Source: an uncultured Bacteroidales bacterium (GTDB lineage Bacteria > Bacteroidota > Bacteroidia > Bacteroidales > Paludibacteraceae). From it: a DNA stretch of 64,000 nt. How positions within the stretch are numbered: position 1 is the first letter of the stretch; the number at the start of each line of letters is the position of its first letter. The stretch covers positions 62,001 through 126,000 of the forward strand of contig CALUOH010000009.1 in NCBI GenBank assembly GCA_944322025.1, given 5' to 3'. The notes under the pieces are model-generated. The model was not told the origin of the DNA and did no database searches. It worked only from the letters and a program-made list of their open reading frames with translations. A program made the position numbers and the translations under genes. Of this stretch, positions 19,111-28,306 are shown one piece after another.

Positions 19111-21474
19111 TTAATGTGTTGTGGCAGAATATGTGCCATAACCGTATCCGTACAGGCTTGATTCTTTTACTCCGTTGAGAACTATTGAAACGTTGTTCAA
19201 CTGTCCGTTGTCCACAAGCTCTTCGAGGTTATAGATGTACTCTTTCGGGGTCACACCGCAGCGGCTCACGTATATCACTGCATCGACAAGCGGATTGATT
19301 ATGAGCGAGTCGGCTACGAGATTGACGGGCGCAGAGTCTACAATGATGTAGTCGTAGTTGTCACGCAGCCATGCGATGAACTCTTTCAGGCGCGGGTGCG
19401 TAAGTATCTCTGCCGGGTCGGGCGGTATTGTCCCGGAGATATATACATCGAGGTTCTGTATGTCGCGGTATTTCTCGCATATGTCCTGCGGAGTAAGGGA
19501 TGAGTCGACAAGGTAGTCGATGACACCATAGCGGCCGTTTATGTCCAGATACTTTTTGAGCATCGGCTTGCGGATGTCGAGGCCGATGAGTGCAACCCTC
19601 TTGTTGAGGAGAGCGAACGATGCGGCCAAGTTGACTGAGACGAACGACTTGCCTTCCCCTGATATGCTCGATGTTATCATAAGCACTTTGTCGTCCTGCT
19701 TCTTGAACAGGAACTTGACATTAGCTCTCATGAGCTTGAACGCCTCGGCAACGGGAGAGGTCTGGCCATGCTTCACAACCACATGTTCCCCGTTTGTCTT
19801 AGCCATAGGCACCATGCCAATCACGGGCAGTGAGGTTAGCTGTTTGAGCATCTTCTTGTCCGTGATTTTGTTGTTTATCAGTTCGAAGATATAGAGGTAT
19901 GCGCAGCCGAACAGCATGCCGAGAACGCCGGCAGCAAGCAGTATGAGCATCTTGCGCGGGGCGACCGGCTTTTCCGCCGTATAGGCATCGTCAATGACCT
20001 TGGTAGAGTTGGTTGTCGCGGCAAGGGAGAGCTGAGCCTCTTCGCGCTTCTGCAAGAGGAATACGTAGAGGGCGCGCTTGACCTCCTGTTCACGAGCAAT
20101 CTCGACGTATTCGCGCTCTATCTTCGGCACGGATGATATCTTGTCCTCTATTTCCCGGTTCTTGCCCAGCAAATCCTGCTTCTGGAGAGCCAGACCCTTT
20201 TTCACGTTGACGATGGTCTGTATGATGTTTTTGCGTGTCAGCTCTATCTTGGTCTTGAGCTGCGAGACGTAGGGGTTCGACTCATTAGTCGAACGAGTCA
20301 TGCGCTGGTATTCGAGTACCTGATTGTTGTATGAGACTATCAGGTTAGCGAGAGTCTGGTCTTCTACGCCTGTGTTACTCGGCAACAGGTCACCCTCATT
20401 TGAGTTGATGACATAGTTCTCTATGTCGGATACAAGCGTATACTGCAAGTCGAGGAGAGTGACCTGCCTGTCATAGTCGGAGACGGACTCAATGACGGCC
20501 TTGGCCTGTGTGGAGAGGTCGGCGAGGTTGTTCTTTGTGCGATACTCTTCTACTTTCTGCTCCACTATGCTGAGTTCCTGTTCGAGCAGCACGAGGCGGC
20601 GCGTGATGAAGTCGGTCATCTGGACGGCGGTCTTGTTCTTGTCCTGCAATGCGTCAAGCTCATAGAGTTCGACCAGCGTGTTTATTATAGCTTCGGACTT
20701 GGCCGCATTTTCGCCAACCATGCTGATGTTCATTACGTTTGTCTTCTTGTTAGTGAGGGCAACCGTAATGAGTTGTGCGTAGCGTTCTATGTTGCTTTTG
20801 CGTGTGCGGGTGACGAACTTTATCTTGTAATTTGGGTAGTCAGGGTCAATGTATTCGGGGTGTTCTATGAAGGTGAACTTGCCCCAAGGTGTCTCCACTG
20901 AGGAGTTGAGGCTGTCCACAGTGCATTCGTATGTGGTCTCGTCGCCGAGGTATGTGTGTTCAAACTCGAGCTTCCATCCTCCCTTTTTCTTTTTTGAGGC
21001 CTCAATGACCATTGTCCCCTTGTCTGCCACGAGGTATCCGGTGGGGTGTACAACCTGCAATGGCGAGTTGCGGTACAACTCCCTGTATACGCCGAACTTT
21101 TTCTTATAGAAGATGTCAGTGTGGAGTTCGAGGCGGTCTATCATGTCGCCGAGTATGGTCTTAGAGCGCAAGATTTCCATCTCATCGTCGACGGCCTTGC
21201 CCGCATCGAAGAGCGATGATGCAGGTCCGGATATTGATGACGACAAGAATCCCATGGTGTTGTCGGTACGCACGAGAAGGGATGCCGATGTGCTGTACTC
21301 CGGCTGCTTGACTATGATGTAGATTACGGCGAGAGATACGCATACAGCGAAGGCGATTACGAATACGTACCACTTGCGCAGCATTTTCATCAGCAGCTCG
21401 CGGAGGTCTATCTCGTCAATGTTATTGTCCTGTCTTGGGTTGTGTTTTGTATGATGGTTATTGTCGGTTTGCAT
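19111..21474 (-). CDS. wzc: Wzc-type polysaccharide co-polymerase/tyrosine autokinase
   Basis: A 787-aa inner-membrane protein controlling chain length and export of surface polysaccharide. It has a cytoplasmic N-terminus, TM1 near residues 35-53 (WYVFVIAFAVCVSLAVIYII), a large periplasmic coiled-coil domain and TM2 around LILLAAGVLGMLFGCAYLYI. The BY-kinase domain has Walker A SISGEGKS (605-610), Walker A' LDIRKP (from about 632) and Walker B VDSAP (from about 712). The C-terminus has a Tyr cluster (SLYGYGYGTYSATTH), the usual autophosphorylation site. It is the last gene of the rfbB-wza-wzc operon, 48 bases after wza. Chemically it is a bacterial tyrosine kinase; the polymer is unknown. Confidence 0.93.
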   Translation of the reverse strand: MQTDNNHHTKHNPRQDNNIDEIDLRELLMKMLRKWYVFVIAFAVCVSLAVIYIIVKQPEYSTSASLLVRTDNTMGFLSSSISGPASSLFDAGKAVDDEMEILRSKTILGDMIDRLELHTDIFYKKKFGVYRELYRNSPLQVVHPTGYLVADKGTMVIEASKKKKGGWKLEFEHTYLGDETTYECTVDSLNSSVETPWGKFTFIEHPEYIDPDYPNYKIKFVTRTRKSNIERYAQLITVALTNKKTNVMNISMVGENAAKSEAIINTLVELYELDALQDKNKTAVQMTDFITRRLVLLEQELSIVEQKVEEYRTKNNLADLSTQAKAVIESVSDYDRQVTLLDLQYTLVSDIENYVINSNEGDLLPSNTGVEDQTLANLIVSYNNQVLEYQRMTRSTNESNPYVSQLKTKIELTRKNIIQTIVNVKKGLALQKQDLLGKNREIEDKISSVPKIEREYVEIAREQEVKRALYVFLLQKREEAQLSLAATTNSTKVIDDAYTAEKPVAPRKMLILLAAGVLGMLFGCAYLYIFELINNKITDKKMLKQLTSLPVIGMVPMAKTNGEHVVVKHGQTSPVAEAFKLMRANVKFLFKKQDDKVLMITSSISGEGKSFVSVNLAASFALLNKRVALIGLDIRKPMLKKYLDINGRYGVIDYLVDSSLTPQDICEKYRDIQNLDVYISGTIPPDPAEILTHPRLKEFIAWLRDNYDYIIVDSAPVNLVADSLIINPLVDAVIYVSRCGVTPKEYIYNLEELVDNGQLNNVSIVLNGVKESSLYGYGYGTYSATTH

Positions 21475-21522
21475 AAGTTTTCAGTATCGATAAATACTTT
21501 GTTAAACCATTGGGGATTAGGC

Positions 21523-22314
21523 TTATCTGGCGTTTACGACTATGGAGACTATTACAGTAGCCATTGATGCCAGAGTGGACAACGCGCTCAGATAGAGCGA
21601 GACGTTTGTCGAGGATGCAGAGGTGACCTTGGTTTTGTTCGCCTCAACGTATATGACATCGTTCTGCTGCAAGTAATAGTATTCCGATGTAAGAATGTCA
21701 GTGTCATTAAGGTTGATGCGTACATATTCTTTCACTCCACCCTCCTTTTCACGGATGAGCAGCACGTTGTCACGCCGGCCGTAGATAGTGAGGTCTCCTG
21801 CTCTGCCGAGAGCTTCGAGTATGGATACGCGCTCAGTGTTGATTGTGTATGTGTTTGGGCGAGCCACTTCACCTAGCACAGTCACTTTGTAGCTCATGAA
21901 CTGTATGGTGATGATGGGGTCTTTCAGATATGGTTCCAATTGTTTCTTGATGTAGGCTATGGCCTCGGACTTGAGCAGTCCGCCGAGTTTCATCTTTCCT
22001 ATCACAGGGAAGTCTATATATCCTTCCTTGTCAACGAGATAGGGCTGGAATGAGGGTGTGGCGTAGATGTTCTCAGAACCCGGAGACTGGTAGGCGACGA
22101 CGGGAAGGTTGAACGGGGCGACTGCCAGCGGGTCTATGCCGGAGACGGTGATGGAGAGCATGTCGTCGGGGCATATGCGTGCTTCGTGCTGTACGACACC
22201 AACCGCGTCTTCCGACGACTGCAACCCTTTGAAATAGGGTATGTCACGTGCCATGGAGCAGCCTGTCAGGAATGCGACAGCCGCGAGGCACAGGGATTTA
22301 ACAAGAAACTTCAT
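21523..22314 (-). CDS. wza: Wza-type polysaccharide export lipoprotein
   Basis: A 263-aa outer-membrane lipoprotein. The signal peptide ends at lipobox LTGC with Cys19. A poly_export domain (from about residue 45, ICPDDMLSITVSGIDPLAVA) and a SLBB domain (VTVLGEVARPNTYTINTE) follow. A hydrophobic C-terminal segment (LYLSALSTLASMATVIVSIV) is compatible with the outer-membrane helix of Wza. It is encoded between rfbB and wzc and should form the outer-membrane pore of the export complex with the Wzc protein. Confidence 0.92.
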   Translation of the reverse strand: MKFLVKSLCLAAVAFLTGCSMARDIPYFKGLQSSEDAVGVVQHEARICPDDMLSITVSGIDPLAVAPFNLPVVAYQSPGSENIYATPSFQPYLVDKEGYIDFPVIGKMKLGGLLKSEAIAYIKKQLEPYLKDPIITIQFMSYKVTVLGEVARPNTYTINTERVSILEALGRAGDLTIYGRRDNVLLIREKEGGVKEYVRINLNDTDILTSEYYYLQQNDVIYVEANKTKVTSASSTNVSLYLSALSTLASMATVIVSIVVNAR

Positions 22315-22415
22315 AAGCAGTTTTTGTGTCTAAGTATGTTACAAATAAAATGGTTACTGTCTTGTGTCCGCGCCAAGGGGCAGGGGGAACAGAGAGCGGT
22401 GTGAGCAATGTGCGT

Positions 22416-23477
22416 TCATCTGTTGCCGTACTGTTTTTCGTAGTATTCCTTGTATGCTCCGGAGGTTATGCGGTCAGACCATTCTTCGTTGGCGAGATAC
22501 CAGTCGACGGTCTTTTCCAGCCCTTCCTCAAATGTGACTGATGGGCGCCATCCGAGTTCGCGTTGCAGTTTTGACGAGTCGATGGCGTAGCGGAGGTCGT
22601 GGCCTGCGCGGTCGGTCACAAAGGTGATGAGTTTGGCGGATGTGCCTTCGGGCCGTCCCAGCTTGCGATCCATGATGGAGCAGAGGAGGCGTATGAGGTC
22701 TATGTTTGTCCATTCGTTGTTTCCGCCGATGTTGTATGTCTCGCCGTCACGTCCGTTGTGGAATATGAGGTCGATGGCGCGGGCGTGGTCGTCGACGTAG
22801 AGCCAGTCGCGGACGTTCTCGCCTTTGCCGTAGACGGGTATCGGGCGGTTATGGCGTATGTTGTTGATGGCTAGAGGAATGAGTTTCTCGGGGAAGTGGT
22901 GCGAGCCGTAGTTGTTCGAACAGTTGGACATGACTATGGGCAGCCCGTATGTGTCGTGATAAGCACGGACGAAGTGGTCGGATGAGGCTTTTGAGGCGGA
23001 GTAGGGGGAGTGGGGTGCGTAGCGTGTCTCTTCGGTGAAGAGTGTGCCGTCCTTTTCAAGCGCGCCGTAGACTTCGTCAGTGGAGACGTGGTAGAAGCGT
23101 TTGCCGGAGTAGTCGGCTTTCCAGAGCTCTTTGGCGGCGTGGAGCATGTTGCATGTGCCCATGACGTTGGTTCGCACGAACGAGAAGGGGTCGGTGATGG
23201 AACGGTCGACATGGGATTCCGCCGCGAGGTGGATGACTCCCGTGGGGTTGTACTGGCGGAATATGCCGGTGATTGCCTCGTAGTCGGTGATGTCCGCCTT
23301 GACGAATGTGTAGTTGGGGCGGCCGGCTATGTCGGTGAGGTTCTCGAGGTTGCCTGCGTATGTGAGGGCATCGAGGTTTATGATGTGCGCGTCCGGGTAT
23401 TTGTTTACGAAGAGCCGGACTACGTGGGAGCCTATGAAGCCTGCGCCTCCGGTTATGATTATGGTTTGTCTGTCCAT
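22416..23477 (-). CDS. rfbB: dTDP-glucose 4,6-dehydratase
   Basis: RfbB converts dTDP-glucose to dTDP-4-keto-6-deoxyglucose, the second step toward dTDP-rhamnose and related sugars. The 353-aa SDR enzyme has the NAD-binding TGGAGFIGSHVVRLF, VSTDEVYG, and the catalytic YSASKASSD (YxxxK). The ATG at 23475-23477 is preferred over an in-frame TTG at 23501, which lies at the promoter. It is the first gene of the rfbB-wza-wzc operon. The other dTDP-rhamnose genes are not in the window. Confidence 0.95.
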   Translation of the reverse strand: MDRQTIIITGGAGFIGSHVVRLFVNKYPDAHIINLDALTYAGNLENLTDIAGRPNYTFVKADITDYEAITGIFRQYNPTGVIHLAAESHVDRSITDPFSFVRTNVMGTCNMLHAAKELWKADYSGKRFYHVSTDEVYGALEKDGTLFTEETRYAPHSPYSASKASSDHFVRAYHDTYGLPIVMSNCSNNYGSHHFPEKLIPLAINNIRHNRPIPVYGKGENVRDWLYVDDHARAIDLIFHNGRDGETYNIGGNNEWTNIDLIRLLCSIMDRKLGRPEGTSAKLITFVTDRAGHDLRYAIDSSKLQRELGWRPSVTFEEGLEKTVDWYLANEEWSDRITSGAYKEYYEKQYGNR

Positions 23478-23509
23478 TTGAATCGGTGTGTTATGGTTCA
23501 AATTGAACG

Positions 23510-23540
23510 CAAAGATAATTGTTTTTTCTCTTACGGCAAA
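23510..23540 (-). promoter_or_regulatory. Bacteroidetes-type promoter for rfbB-wza-wzc
   Basis: On the minus strand TTTG (23540-23537), a 19-base spacer and TATCTTTG (23517-23510). It lies about 33 bases upstream of the rfbB ATG and supports that start over the TTG. Confidence 0.8.
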
Positions 23541-23656
23541 ATGTTGTCAGAGGTTTCGTTTTGCGGCGTGAGGGGGTGAGTGTGGGGGGTGATAGGGTGT
23601 GCGGGGCGGGGCTGGTGTCTGGGAGGTGCTTCGTAGGGTGTCCGTAGCCGCTGGCT

Positions 23657-23678
23657 CGAGAGTACGACTTTTTAACCT
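23657..23678 (+). repeat. Dispersed repeat family A, copy A4
   Basis: The core reads CGAGAGTACGACTTTTTAAC, two bases from the family core. The upstream flank GTAGGGTGTCCGTAGC (23626-23641) is shared with copy A3. It lies in the divergent spacer between rfbB and the CapD-like gene. Confidence 0.8.
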
Positions 23679-23743
23679 ATTTTTGCGTATGGGATGGGGA
23701 GGGGCTGGGGGGCTGCCCCGTGGGGGCTTCGGGTCCGTTCCGT

Positions 23744-23765
23744 CGAGAGTACGTGTTTTTAACCC
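23744..23765 (+). repeat. Dispersed repeat family A, copy A5
   Basis: An exact family core, CGAGAGTACGTGTTTTTAAC, followed by CC. It stands 87 bases after copy A4 in the same spacer, the same tandem spacing style as A2/A3. Confidence 0.8.
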
Positions 23766-23941
23766 AAATTTACATTTGGCGGAGGGGGTGGAAAAAGTTT
23801 TTTCGGGGTGGTGCAGTTTTTTTCTTCCGGATTTTACGGGGGGGGGTAAGTATCTTATTATCAATGACATAACCAAGAAGGTAGTGGGGCGAATGGGGAG
23901 GAAAGTGGGACGGTGGTGTTTTGTTATGGTTGGTATGGTGG

Positions 23942-23970
23942 TTTGTTGTGAATTAAAAAGAGTATCTTTG
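23942..23970 (+). promoter_or_regulatory. Possible promoter for the CapD-like gene
   Basis: TATCTTTG at 23963-23970 is a good -7 element. The nearest TTTG (23942-23945) is only 17 bases upstream, shorter than the usual 19-21. The resulting leader would be about 145 bases. Confidence 0.5.
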
Positions 23971-24119
23971 CAATCTGTTTTGCCGCGACATGTGGCTGCG
24001 GGGTGAAGGTGCAGGAGCGGGGCGTGAAGGTGCGGGGGGGTGTGGAGAGGGTGTGGCGATGGGCGGGGCAGAGGCTGAGAGTTTGTAATTACGTTTTAAG
24101 CAAGTGTCAATCAGGTGTC

Positions 24120-26090
24120 ATGATGATGAAGACGGGTCATAGGGAACATTCGTTCAGGGAGATGCTGGTATCCAAGGTATCGTCGATAGGCTATATGCCG
24201 AGGTGGGCTGTGCTTATTATGGATATGCTGCTGTGTACGTTCGCGTTCTATGTGGCGTATGCCGTGTCGAAGGATGTGTATTACGGTCATGATGTGGAGG
24301 TGAACTGGACGTGGGATTTGGTGGTGCTGCTGTCGACGCAGGCGGTGTGGTTCGGGGTGTTCCATACGTATTCGGGGATATTGAGGTATTCGACGTTTGT
24401 AGATGTGGTGCGTCTGATAGTGTCGCTTATGTCGGAGATGGTGACGCTGTATGTGCTGCATGTGGCTGTTCTATGGTTTGCTGGAGTGAGTCTGCTGCTG
24501 CCGATAGGGATATTGTTTTACGGGATGTTCGCTTTTGTGTTCCTGTTTGTGCTGCGGCTTTTTGTGAAGACGTCGTATGACGCGTTTGTGATTTCGTCGG
24601 GGAAGAAGGTGCCTGTGGTGGTGTACGGTACGAAGACAGCGGGTGTGAGTATAGCGAAGATGCTGAAGTCGAACAGTGATTCGCGGTTTATGCTTGTGGG
24701 TTTTGTGGATGACGGTCAGAGGGTTTATGACAAGCGGATATTCGGGCGGAGGATATTTTCTCTGCTGGATATGGAGCGCGCGCTGCGTGAGCTGAAGCGG
24801 AAGAGGGTGAAGGCTGTGGTGGTGTCGCCGTTCAAGATGAAGCAGCTGGATACGTCGGTTCTGACTATGTTGATAGACAACGGGATAAAGGTGCTGACTG
24901 TGCCTGCGATGGAGCAGTGGAAGGAGGGAGACGCGGTAGAGGGTATCGACATTGAGCGCAATATGCGCAATATACAGATAGAGGATCTGCTGAACAGGAA
25001 GCCGATAGAGCTAGAGAAGAGTCATCTGCGGAAGCAGCTGGAGGGTGAGGTGGTGATGGTGACGGGGGCGGCGGGTTCGATAGGGAGCGAGATTTCGCGT
25101 CAGGTGGCGTCGTATGACCCGAAGCTGCTGGTGCTGGTGGATAATGCGGAGACTCCGATGCACAATCTGCGTCTGGAGCTGACGGAGAGGTATCCGAGGT
25201 TGCAGTTTGCGTGCTATATAGCGGATGTGCGTTCGCGGGAGAGGATGGATTATGTGTTCGGGGAGGTGCGTCCGGCGTATGTGTATCATGCTGCGGCGTA
25301 TAAGCATGTGCCGATGATGGAGGAGTTTCCGTCGGAGTGTGTGAAGGATAATGTGATGGGGACGAAGAATGTGGCGGACTGCGCGGTGAGGTACGGGGTG
25401 AAGTCGTTTGTGATGGTGAGCACGGACAAGGCTGTGAATCCGACGAATGTGATGGGCGCGTCGAAGAGGGTGTGCGAGATATATGTGCAGTCGCTGTCGA
25501 ACAAGCTGGCGAATGAGGGCGTGGGAGCGACGAAGTTTATCACGACGCGTTTCGGGAATGTGCTGGGGTCGAACGGTTCGGTGATACCGCTGTTCAAGAA
25601 GCAGATAGAGAAGGGGGGGCCGGTGACGGTGACGCACCCGGAGATTATAAGGTATTTCATGACGATACCGGAGGCGTGTCAGCTGGTGCTGGAAGCGGGG
25701 ACTATGGGCAGGGGCGGCGAGATATTCATTTTCGACATGGGGCAGCCGGTGAAGATAGCCGACCTTGCGGAGAAGATGATACGTCTGGCGGGGCTGCATC
25801 CGGGGAGGGACATTGAGGTGAAGTATACGGGTCTGCGGCCGGGGGAGAAGCTGTATGAGGAGCTGCTGAACGTGAAGGAGACTACGAAGCCGACGTATCA
25901 TGAGAAAATCATGATAGCCACGGTGCGGGAGTATGCCTATGACGATGTGAAGGTCAAGATAGGCGAGATGATAAGGCTGGCGGAGGCGAATGATGATTAC
26001 GGAGTGGTGAAGGCCATGAAAGAGGTGGTGCCGGAGTATGTGAGCCAGAATTCAAAGTATGAGGCCATAGATGCAGAGGTGAAGAGGTGA
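24120..26090 (+). CDS. CapD/WbpM-type nucleoside-diphosphate sugar epimerase/dehydratase
   Basis: A 656-aa membrane-anchored SDR enzyme of the FlaA1/CapD/WbpM family that makes UDP-4-keto-6-deoxyHexNAc or an epimer for surface glycans. Four N-terminal hydrophobic helices (within about residues 25-150) precede a CoA-binding-like Rossmann domain. The catalytic SDR domain then has VTGAAGSIGSEISRQ and VSTDKAVNPTNVMGASKR, where the YxxxK tyrosine is Met as in large WbpM-type members. ATG 24120 is preferred; the frame is open further upstream but that part lacks family character. It is divergent from rfbB-wza-wzc and fits an EPS/capsule locus. Confidence 0.9.
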   Translation: MMMKTGHREHSFREMLVSKVSSIGYMPRWAVLIMDMLLCTFAFYVAYAVSKDVYYGHDVEVNWTWDLVVLLSTQAVWFGVFHTYSGILRYSTFVDVVRLIVSLMSEMVTLYVLHVAVLWFAGVSLLLPIGILFYGMFAFVFLFVLRLFVKTSYDAFVISSGKKVPVVVYGTKTAGVSIAKMLKSNSDSRFMLVGFVDDGQRVYDKRIFGRRIFSLLDMERALRELKRKRVKAVVVSPFKMKQLDTSVLTMLIDNGIKVLTVPAMEQWKEGDAVEGIDIERNMRNIQIEDLLNRKPIELEKSHLRKQLEGEVVMVTGAAGSIGSEISRQVASYDPKLLVLVDNAETPMHNLRLELTERYPRLQFACYIADVRSRERMDYVFGEVRPAYVYHAAAYKHVPMMEEFPSECVKDNVMGTKNVADCAVRYGVKSFVMVSTDKAVNPTNVMGASKRVCEIYVQSLSNKLANEGVGATKFITTRFGNVLGSNGSVIPLFKKQIEKGGPVTVTHPEIIRYFMTIPEACQLVLEAGTMGRGGEIFIFDMGQPVKIADLAEKMIRLAGLHPGRDIEVKYTGLRPGEKLYEELLNVKETTKPTYHEKIMIATVREYAYDDVKVKIGEMIRLAEANDDYGVVKAMKEVVPEYVSQNSKYEAIDAEVKR

Positions 26091-26125
26091 TATTGGTTTT
26101 AAGTCCTAATCACAGATAAACGAAG

Positions 26126-26169
26126 AGTGTCGCCGCAACGATGGGAGTCGTTGCGGCGGCACTGTTTTC
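26126..26169. terminator. Terminator between the CapD-like gene and rarA
   Basis: A 15-bp near-perfect stem (26127-26141 with 26148-26162, loop TGGGAG) is followed by TGTTTT. It serves the plus-strand gene; the minus-strand side has an imperfect A/T tract. Confidence 0.8.
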
Positions 26170-26210
26170 AGATGTGTGTGTCGCGGCAGGGCGGGTGAGG
26201 TCTTTGCGAA

Positions 26211-27470
26211 TTACTCGCCCCAGAGCTTTTTCATCAGTTCGGCCATGCGGATTTCCGAGGAGTTGTTCTGCGCCTCCCAGAACCGTTGTCCCTGTACGCT
26301 GTCGGGCATGTACTGCTGTCGCACGAAGTGGTTGGGGAAGTCGTGCGCGTATTTGTATTCTTTCCCGTAGTCGAGTTTTTTCATGAGGGCGGTGGGTGCG
26401 TTGCGCAGATGGAGCGGGACGGGTTGGTTGCCGCTCTTTTCCACGAAAGCGAGGGCGGAGTTTATGGCGTTGTAAGCGGAGTTGCTTTTGGGGCTTGTGG
26501 CGAGGTATATGGTGGTTTCTGCCAATGGGATGCGTCCTTCGGGCCAACCTATCTTGTGTATGGTGTCGAAGCAGGCGTTGGCGAGGAGCAGCGCGTTTGG
26601 ATTTGCGAGACCGATGTCTTCGGCGGCGAGGATTACGAGGCGGCGGGCGATGAACTCCGGAGTTTCACCCCCGGCAATCATGCGTGCGAGCCAGTAGATG
26701 GCGGCATCGGGGTCTGAGCCACGGACGCTTTTGATGAAGGCGGAGATGATGTCGTAGTGCATCTCGCCGTTTTTGTCATAGACCATCGGGTTCTGCTGAA
26801 GCCGTTCGGTGACAGTGGCGTTGTCAATCACGATGTCGCCGTCGGGCTGTGCATTGGCTATCAGTTCGAGTATGTTGAGCAGTTTGCGTGCATCGCCGCC
26901 GGCATAGCGGTAGAGGGCTTCGTCCTCGGCGACGGTGATGTTGCGCTGGCGCAGTTCGGTGTCGTTGTGCAATGCTTTGGAGGTCAGTTCTTTGAGGTCG
27001 GACTCGTCAAGAGGTTTGAGCACATAGACCTGACAGCGGGAGAGGAGCGGAGTGATGACCTCGAACGAGGGGTTTTCGGTGGTTGCGCCGATGAGAGTGA
27101 AAGTGCCGTCCTCAACTGCTCCGAGCAGGGAGTCCTGCTGCGATTTGCTGAAACGGTGTATCTCGTCGATGAAGAGTATTGGGTTTGCCTGATTGAAAAA
27201 GCGGGATTGGCGGGCTTTCTCGATGACTTCACGCACGTCCTTCACGCCGGAGGTCACTGCGCTGAGGGTGTAGAAGGGGCGTTCGAGGCGGTTGGCTATA
27301 ATCTTGGCGAGAGTGGTCTTTCCTACCCCCGGCGGCCCCCAGAGGATGAACGACGAGAGGTTGCCGCTCTCAATCATGCGGCGCAGTACGGCACCTTCGC
27401 CCACGAGGTGTTTCTGCCCGATGTAGTCGTCGAGCGATTTGGGGCGCATCCGTTCAGCAAGAGGTAGCAT
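26211..27470 (-). CDS. rarA: Replication-associated recombination protein RarA (MgsA) AAA ATPase
   Basis: A 419-aa AAA+ ATPase of the RarA/MgsA/WRNIP1 family that acts at stalled replication forks. The start at 27470 ([19 protein letters not shown]) matches the family N-terminus. Walker A is [12 protein letters not shown] and Walker B is [16 protein letters not shown]. Sensor 1 is [11 protein letters not shown]. The C-terminal tetramerisation region includes [15 protein letters not shown] and [11 protein letters not shown]. It is a monocistronic-looking minus-strand gene with a TAACTTTG -7 element at 27528-27521 but no clear -33. Confidence 0.95.
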   Translation of the reverse strand: MLPLAERMRPKSLDDYIGQKHLVGEGAVLRRMIESGNLSSFILWGPPGVGKTTLAKIIANRLERPFYTLSAVTSGVKDVREVIEKARQSRFFNQANPILFIDEIHRFSKSQQDSLLGAVEDGTFTLIGATTENPSFEVITPLLSRCQVYVLKPLDESDLKELTSKALHNDTELRQRNITVAEDEALYRYAGGDARKLLNILELIANAQPDGDIVIDNATVTERLQQNPMVYDKNGEMHYDIISAFIKSVRGSDPDAAIYWLARMIAGGETPEFIARRLVILAAEDIGLANPNALLLANACFDTIHKIGWPEGRIPLAETTIYLATSPKSNSAYNAINSALAFVEKSGNQPVPLHLRNAPTALMKKLDYGKEYKYAHDFPNHFVRQQYMPDSVQGQRFWEAQNNSSEIRMAELMKKLWGE

Positions 27471-27613
27471 AGTGTATTGTGTTTTTTGAGTTGTGCAGTT
27501 TGTGATTGGTTGTATCAGCACAAAGTTACATCTTTTTTTGCCGACGGGGGAGCGGCGTTTGCGAAAAAATGGGGTAACTTTGCCATGAGTAAGCTGATTT
27601 GATACTGAGGATT

Positions 27614-28189
27614 ATGACAGATACGTTCAATGAAGACGTGAGACGCGCAGTGGAGGTGATGCGGCGTGGCGGCGTGGTGCTATATCCTACTGATACGGTG
27701 TGGGGTATAGGTTGTGATGCTACTAACGCGGATGCCGTGAGGCGCGTCTATGAGATAAAGAGGCGCGAGGAGTCGAAGGCACTGATAGTGCTTGTGGACT
27801 CGATGGCGAAGCTCACGGGGTGTGTGCGCGAAGTGCCGGATATGGCGTGGAGCCTTGTTGAGTTGGCTGATAAGCCGCTGACTATCATATATGACGGTGC
27901 GAGAAATATGGCGGAGAACCTGATAGCCGAGGACGGGTCGGTGGCTATACGCATTACGGCGGAGCGTTTCTCCAAAACGTTGTGCGAACGGATGCGCGTG
28001 CCTGTGGTCTCCACGTCGGCCAATGTGAGTGGAGAGCCTACGCCGAAGAATTTCGCGGAGATTTCGCGTGAGATAGTAGAGGCGGTGGATTATGTGGTGC
28101 GTTACCGTCAGTACGATGCGGCACAGTCTAACCCGTCGTCAATCATAAAGTTAGGAGTAAATGGAGAAGTGAAGGTTATTAGGGAGTGA
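27614..28189 (+). CDS. L-threonylcarbamoyladenylate synthase (TsaC/YrdC family)
   Basis: A 191-aa Sua5/YciO/YrdC-family protein that makes threonylcarbamoyl-AMP for tRNA t6A37. ATG 27614 (MTDTFNEDVRRAVEVM) is chosen. Visible motifs are GGVVLYPTDTVWGIGCDA, the KR.E.KAL segment (KRREESKALIVLV) and STSANVSGEPTP, which bind ATP, threonine and bicarbonate. It is the short form without the Sua5 C-terminal domain. A TAACTTTG element at 27575-27582 may be its promoter. A terminator follows. Confidence 0.93.
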   Translation: MTDTFNEDVRRAVEVMRRGGVVLYPTDTVWGIGCDATNADAVRRVYEIKRREESKALIVLVDSMAKLTGCVREVPDMAWSLVELADKPLTIIYDGARNMAENLIAEDGSVAIRITAERFSKTLCERMRVPVVSTSANVSGEPTPKNFAEISREIVEAVDYVVRYRQYDAAQSNPSSIIKLGVNGEVKVIRE

Positions 28190-28242
28190 AGCTTCATCTT
28201 GGGGGACTGTGATGAGAATACATTGCTGTTAAAGAATGTAAC

Positions 28243-28283
28243 AAACCCGTCTCATGCTAATAAAGCAGAGGCGGGCTTGTTTT
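28243..28283. terminator. Bidirectional terminator between tsaC-like gene and lon
   Basis: An imperfect stem (ACCCGTCTC near 28245 with GAGGCGGGCT ending near 28277) is flanked by AAAC on the left and TTGTTTTA on the right. It fits termination of both converging genes. Confidence 0.7.
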
Positions 28284-28306
28284 ATATCAAATTGTTGATA
28301 TCAGGG

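Noticed and set aside
23478-23501. TTG start for rfbB giving eight extra residues
   Set aside because: It would place the start within a few bases of the promoter's transcription start. The ATG at 23477 matches the family N-terminus.
23599-23765. Family A motif as an intrinsic terminator because of its T5 run
   Set aside because: No stem precedes the T run in any copy, and most copies lie in divergent spacers where no terminator is needed.
25011-25901. Minus-strand open frame opposite the CapD-like gene
   Set aside because: Arg/His-rich shadow of a recognised SDR enzyme with GC-rich third positions.
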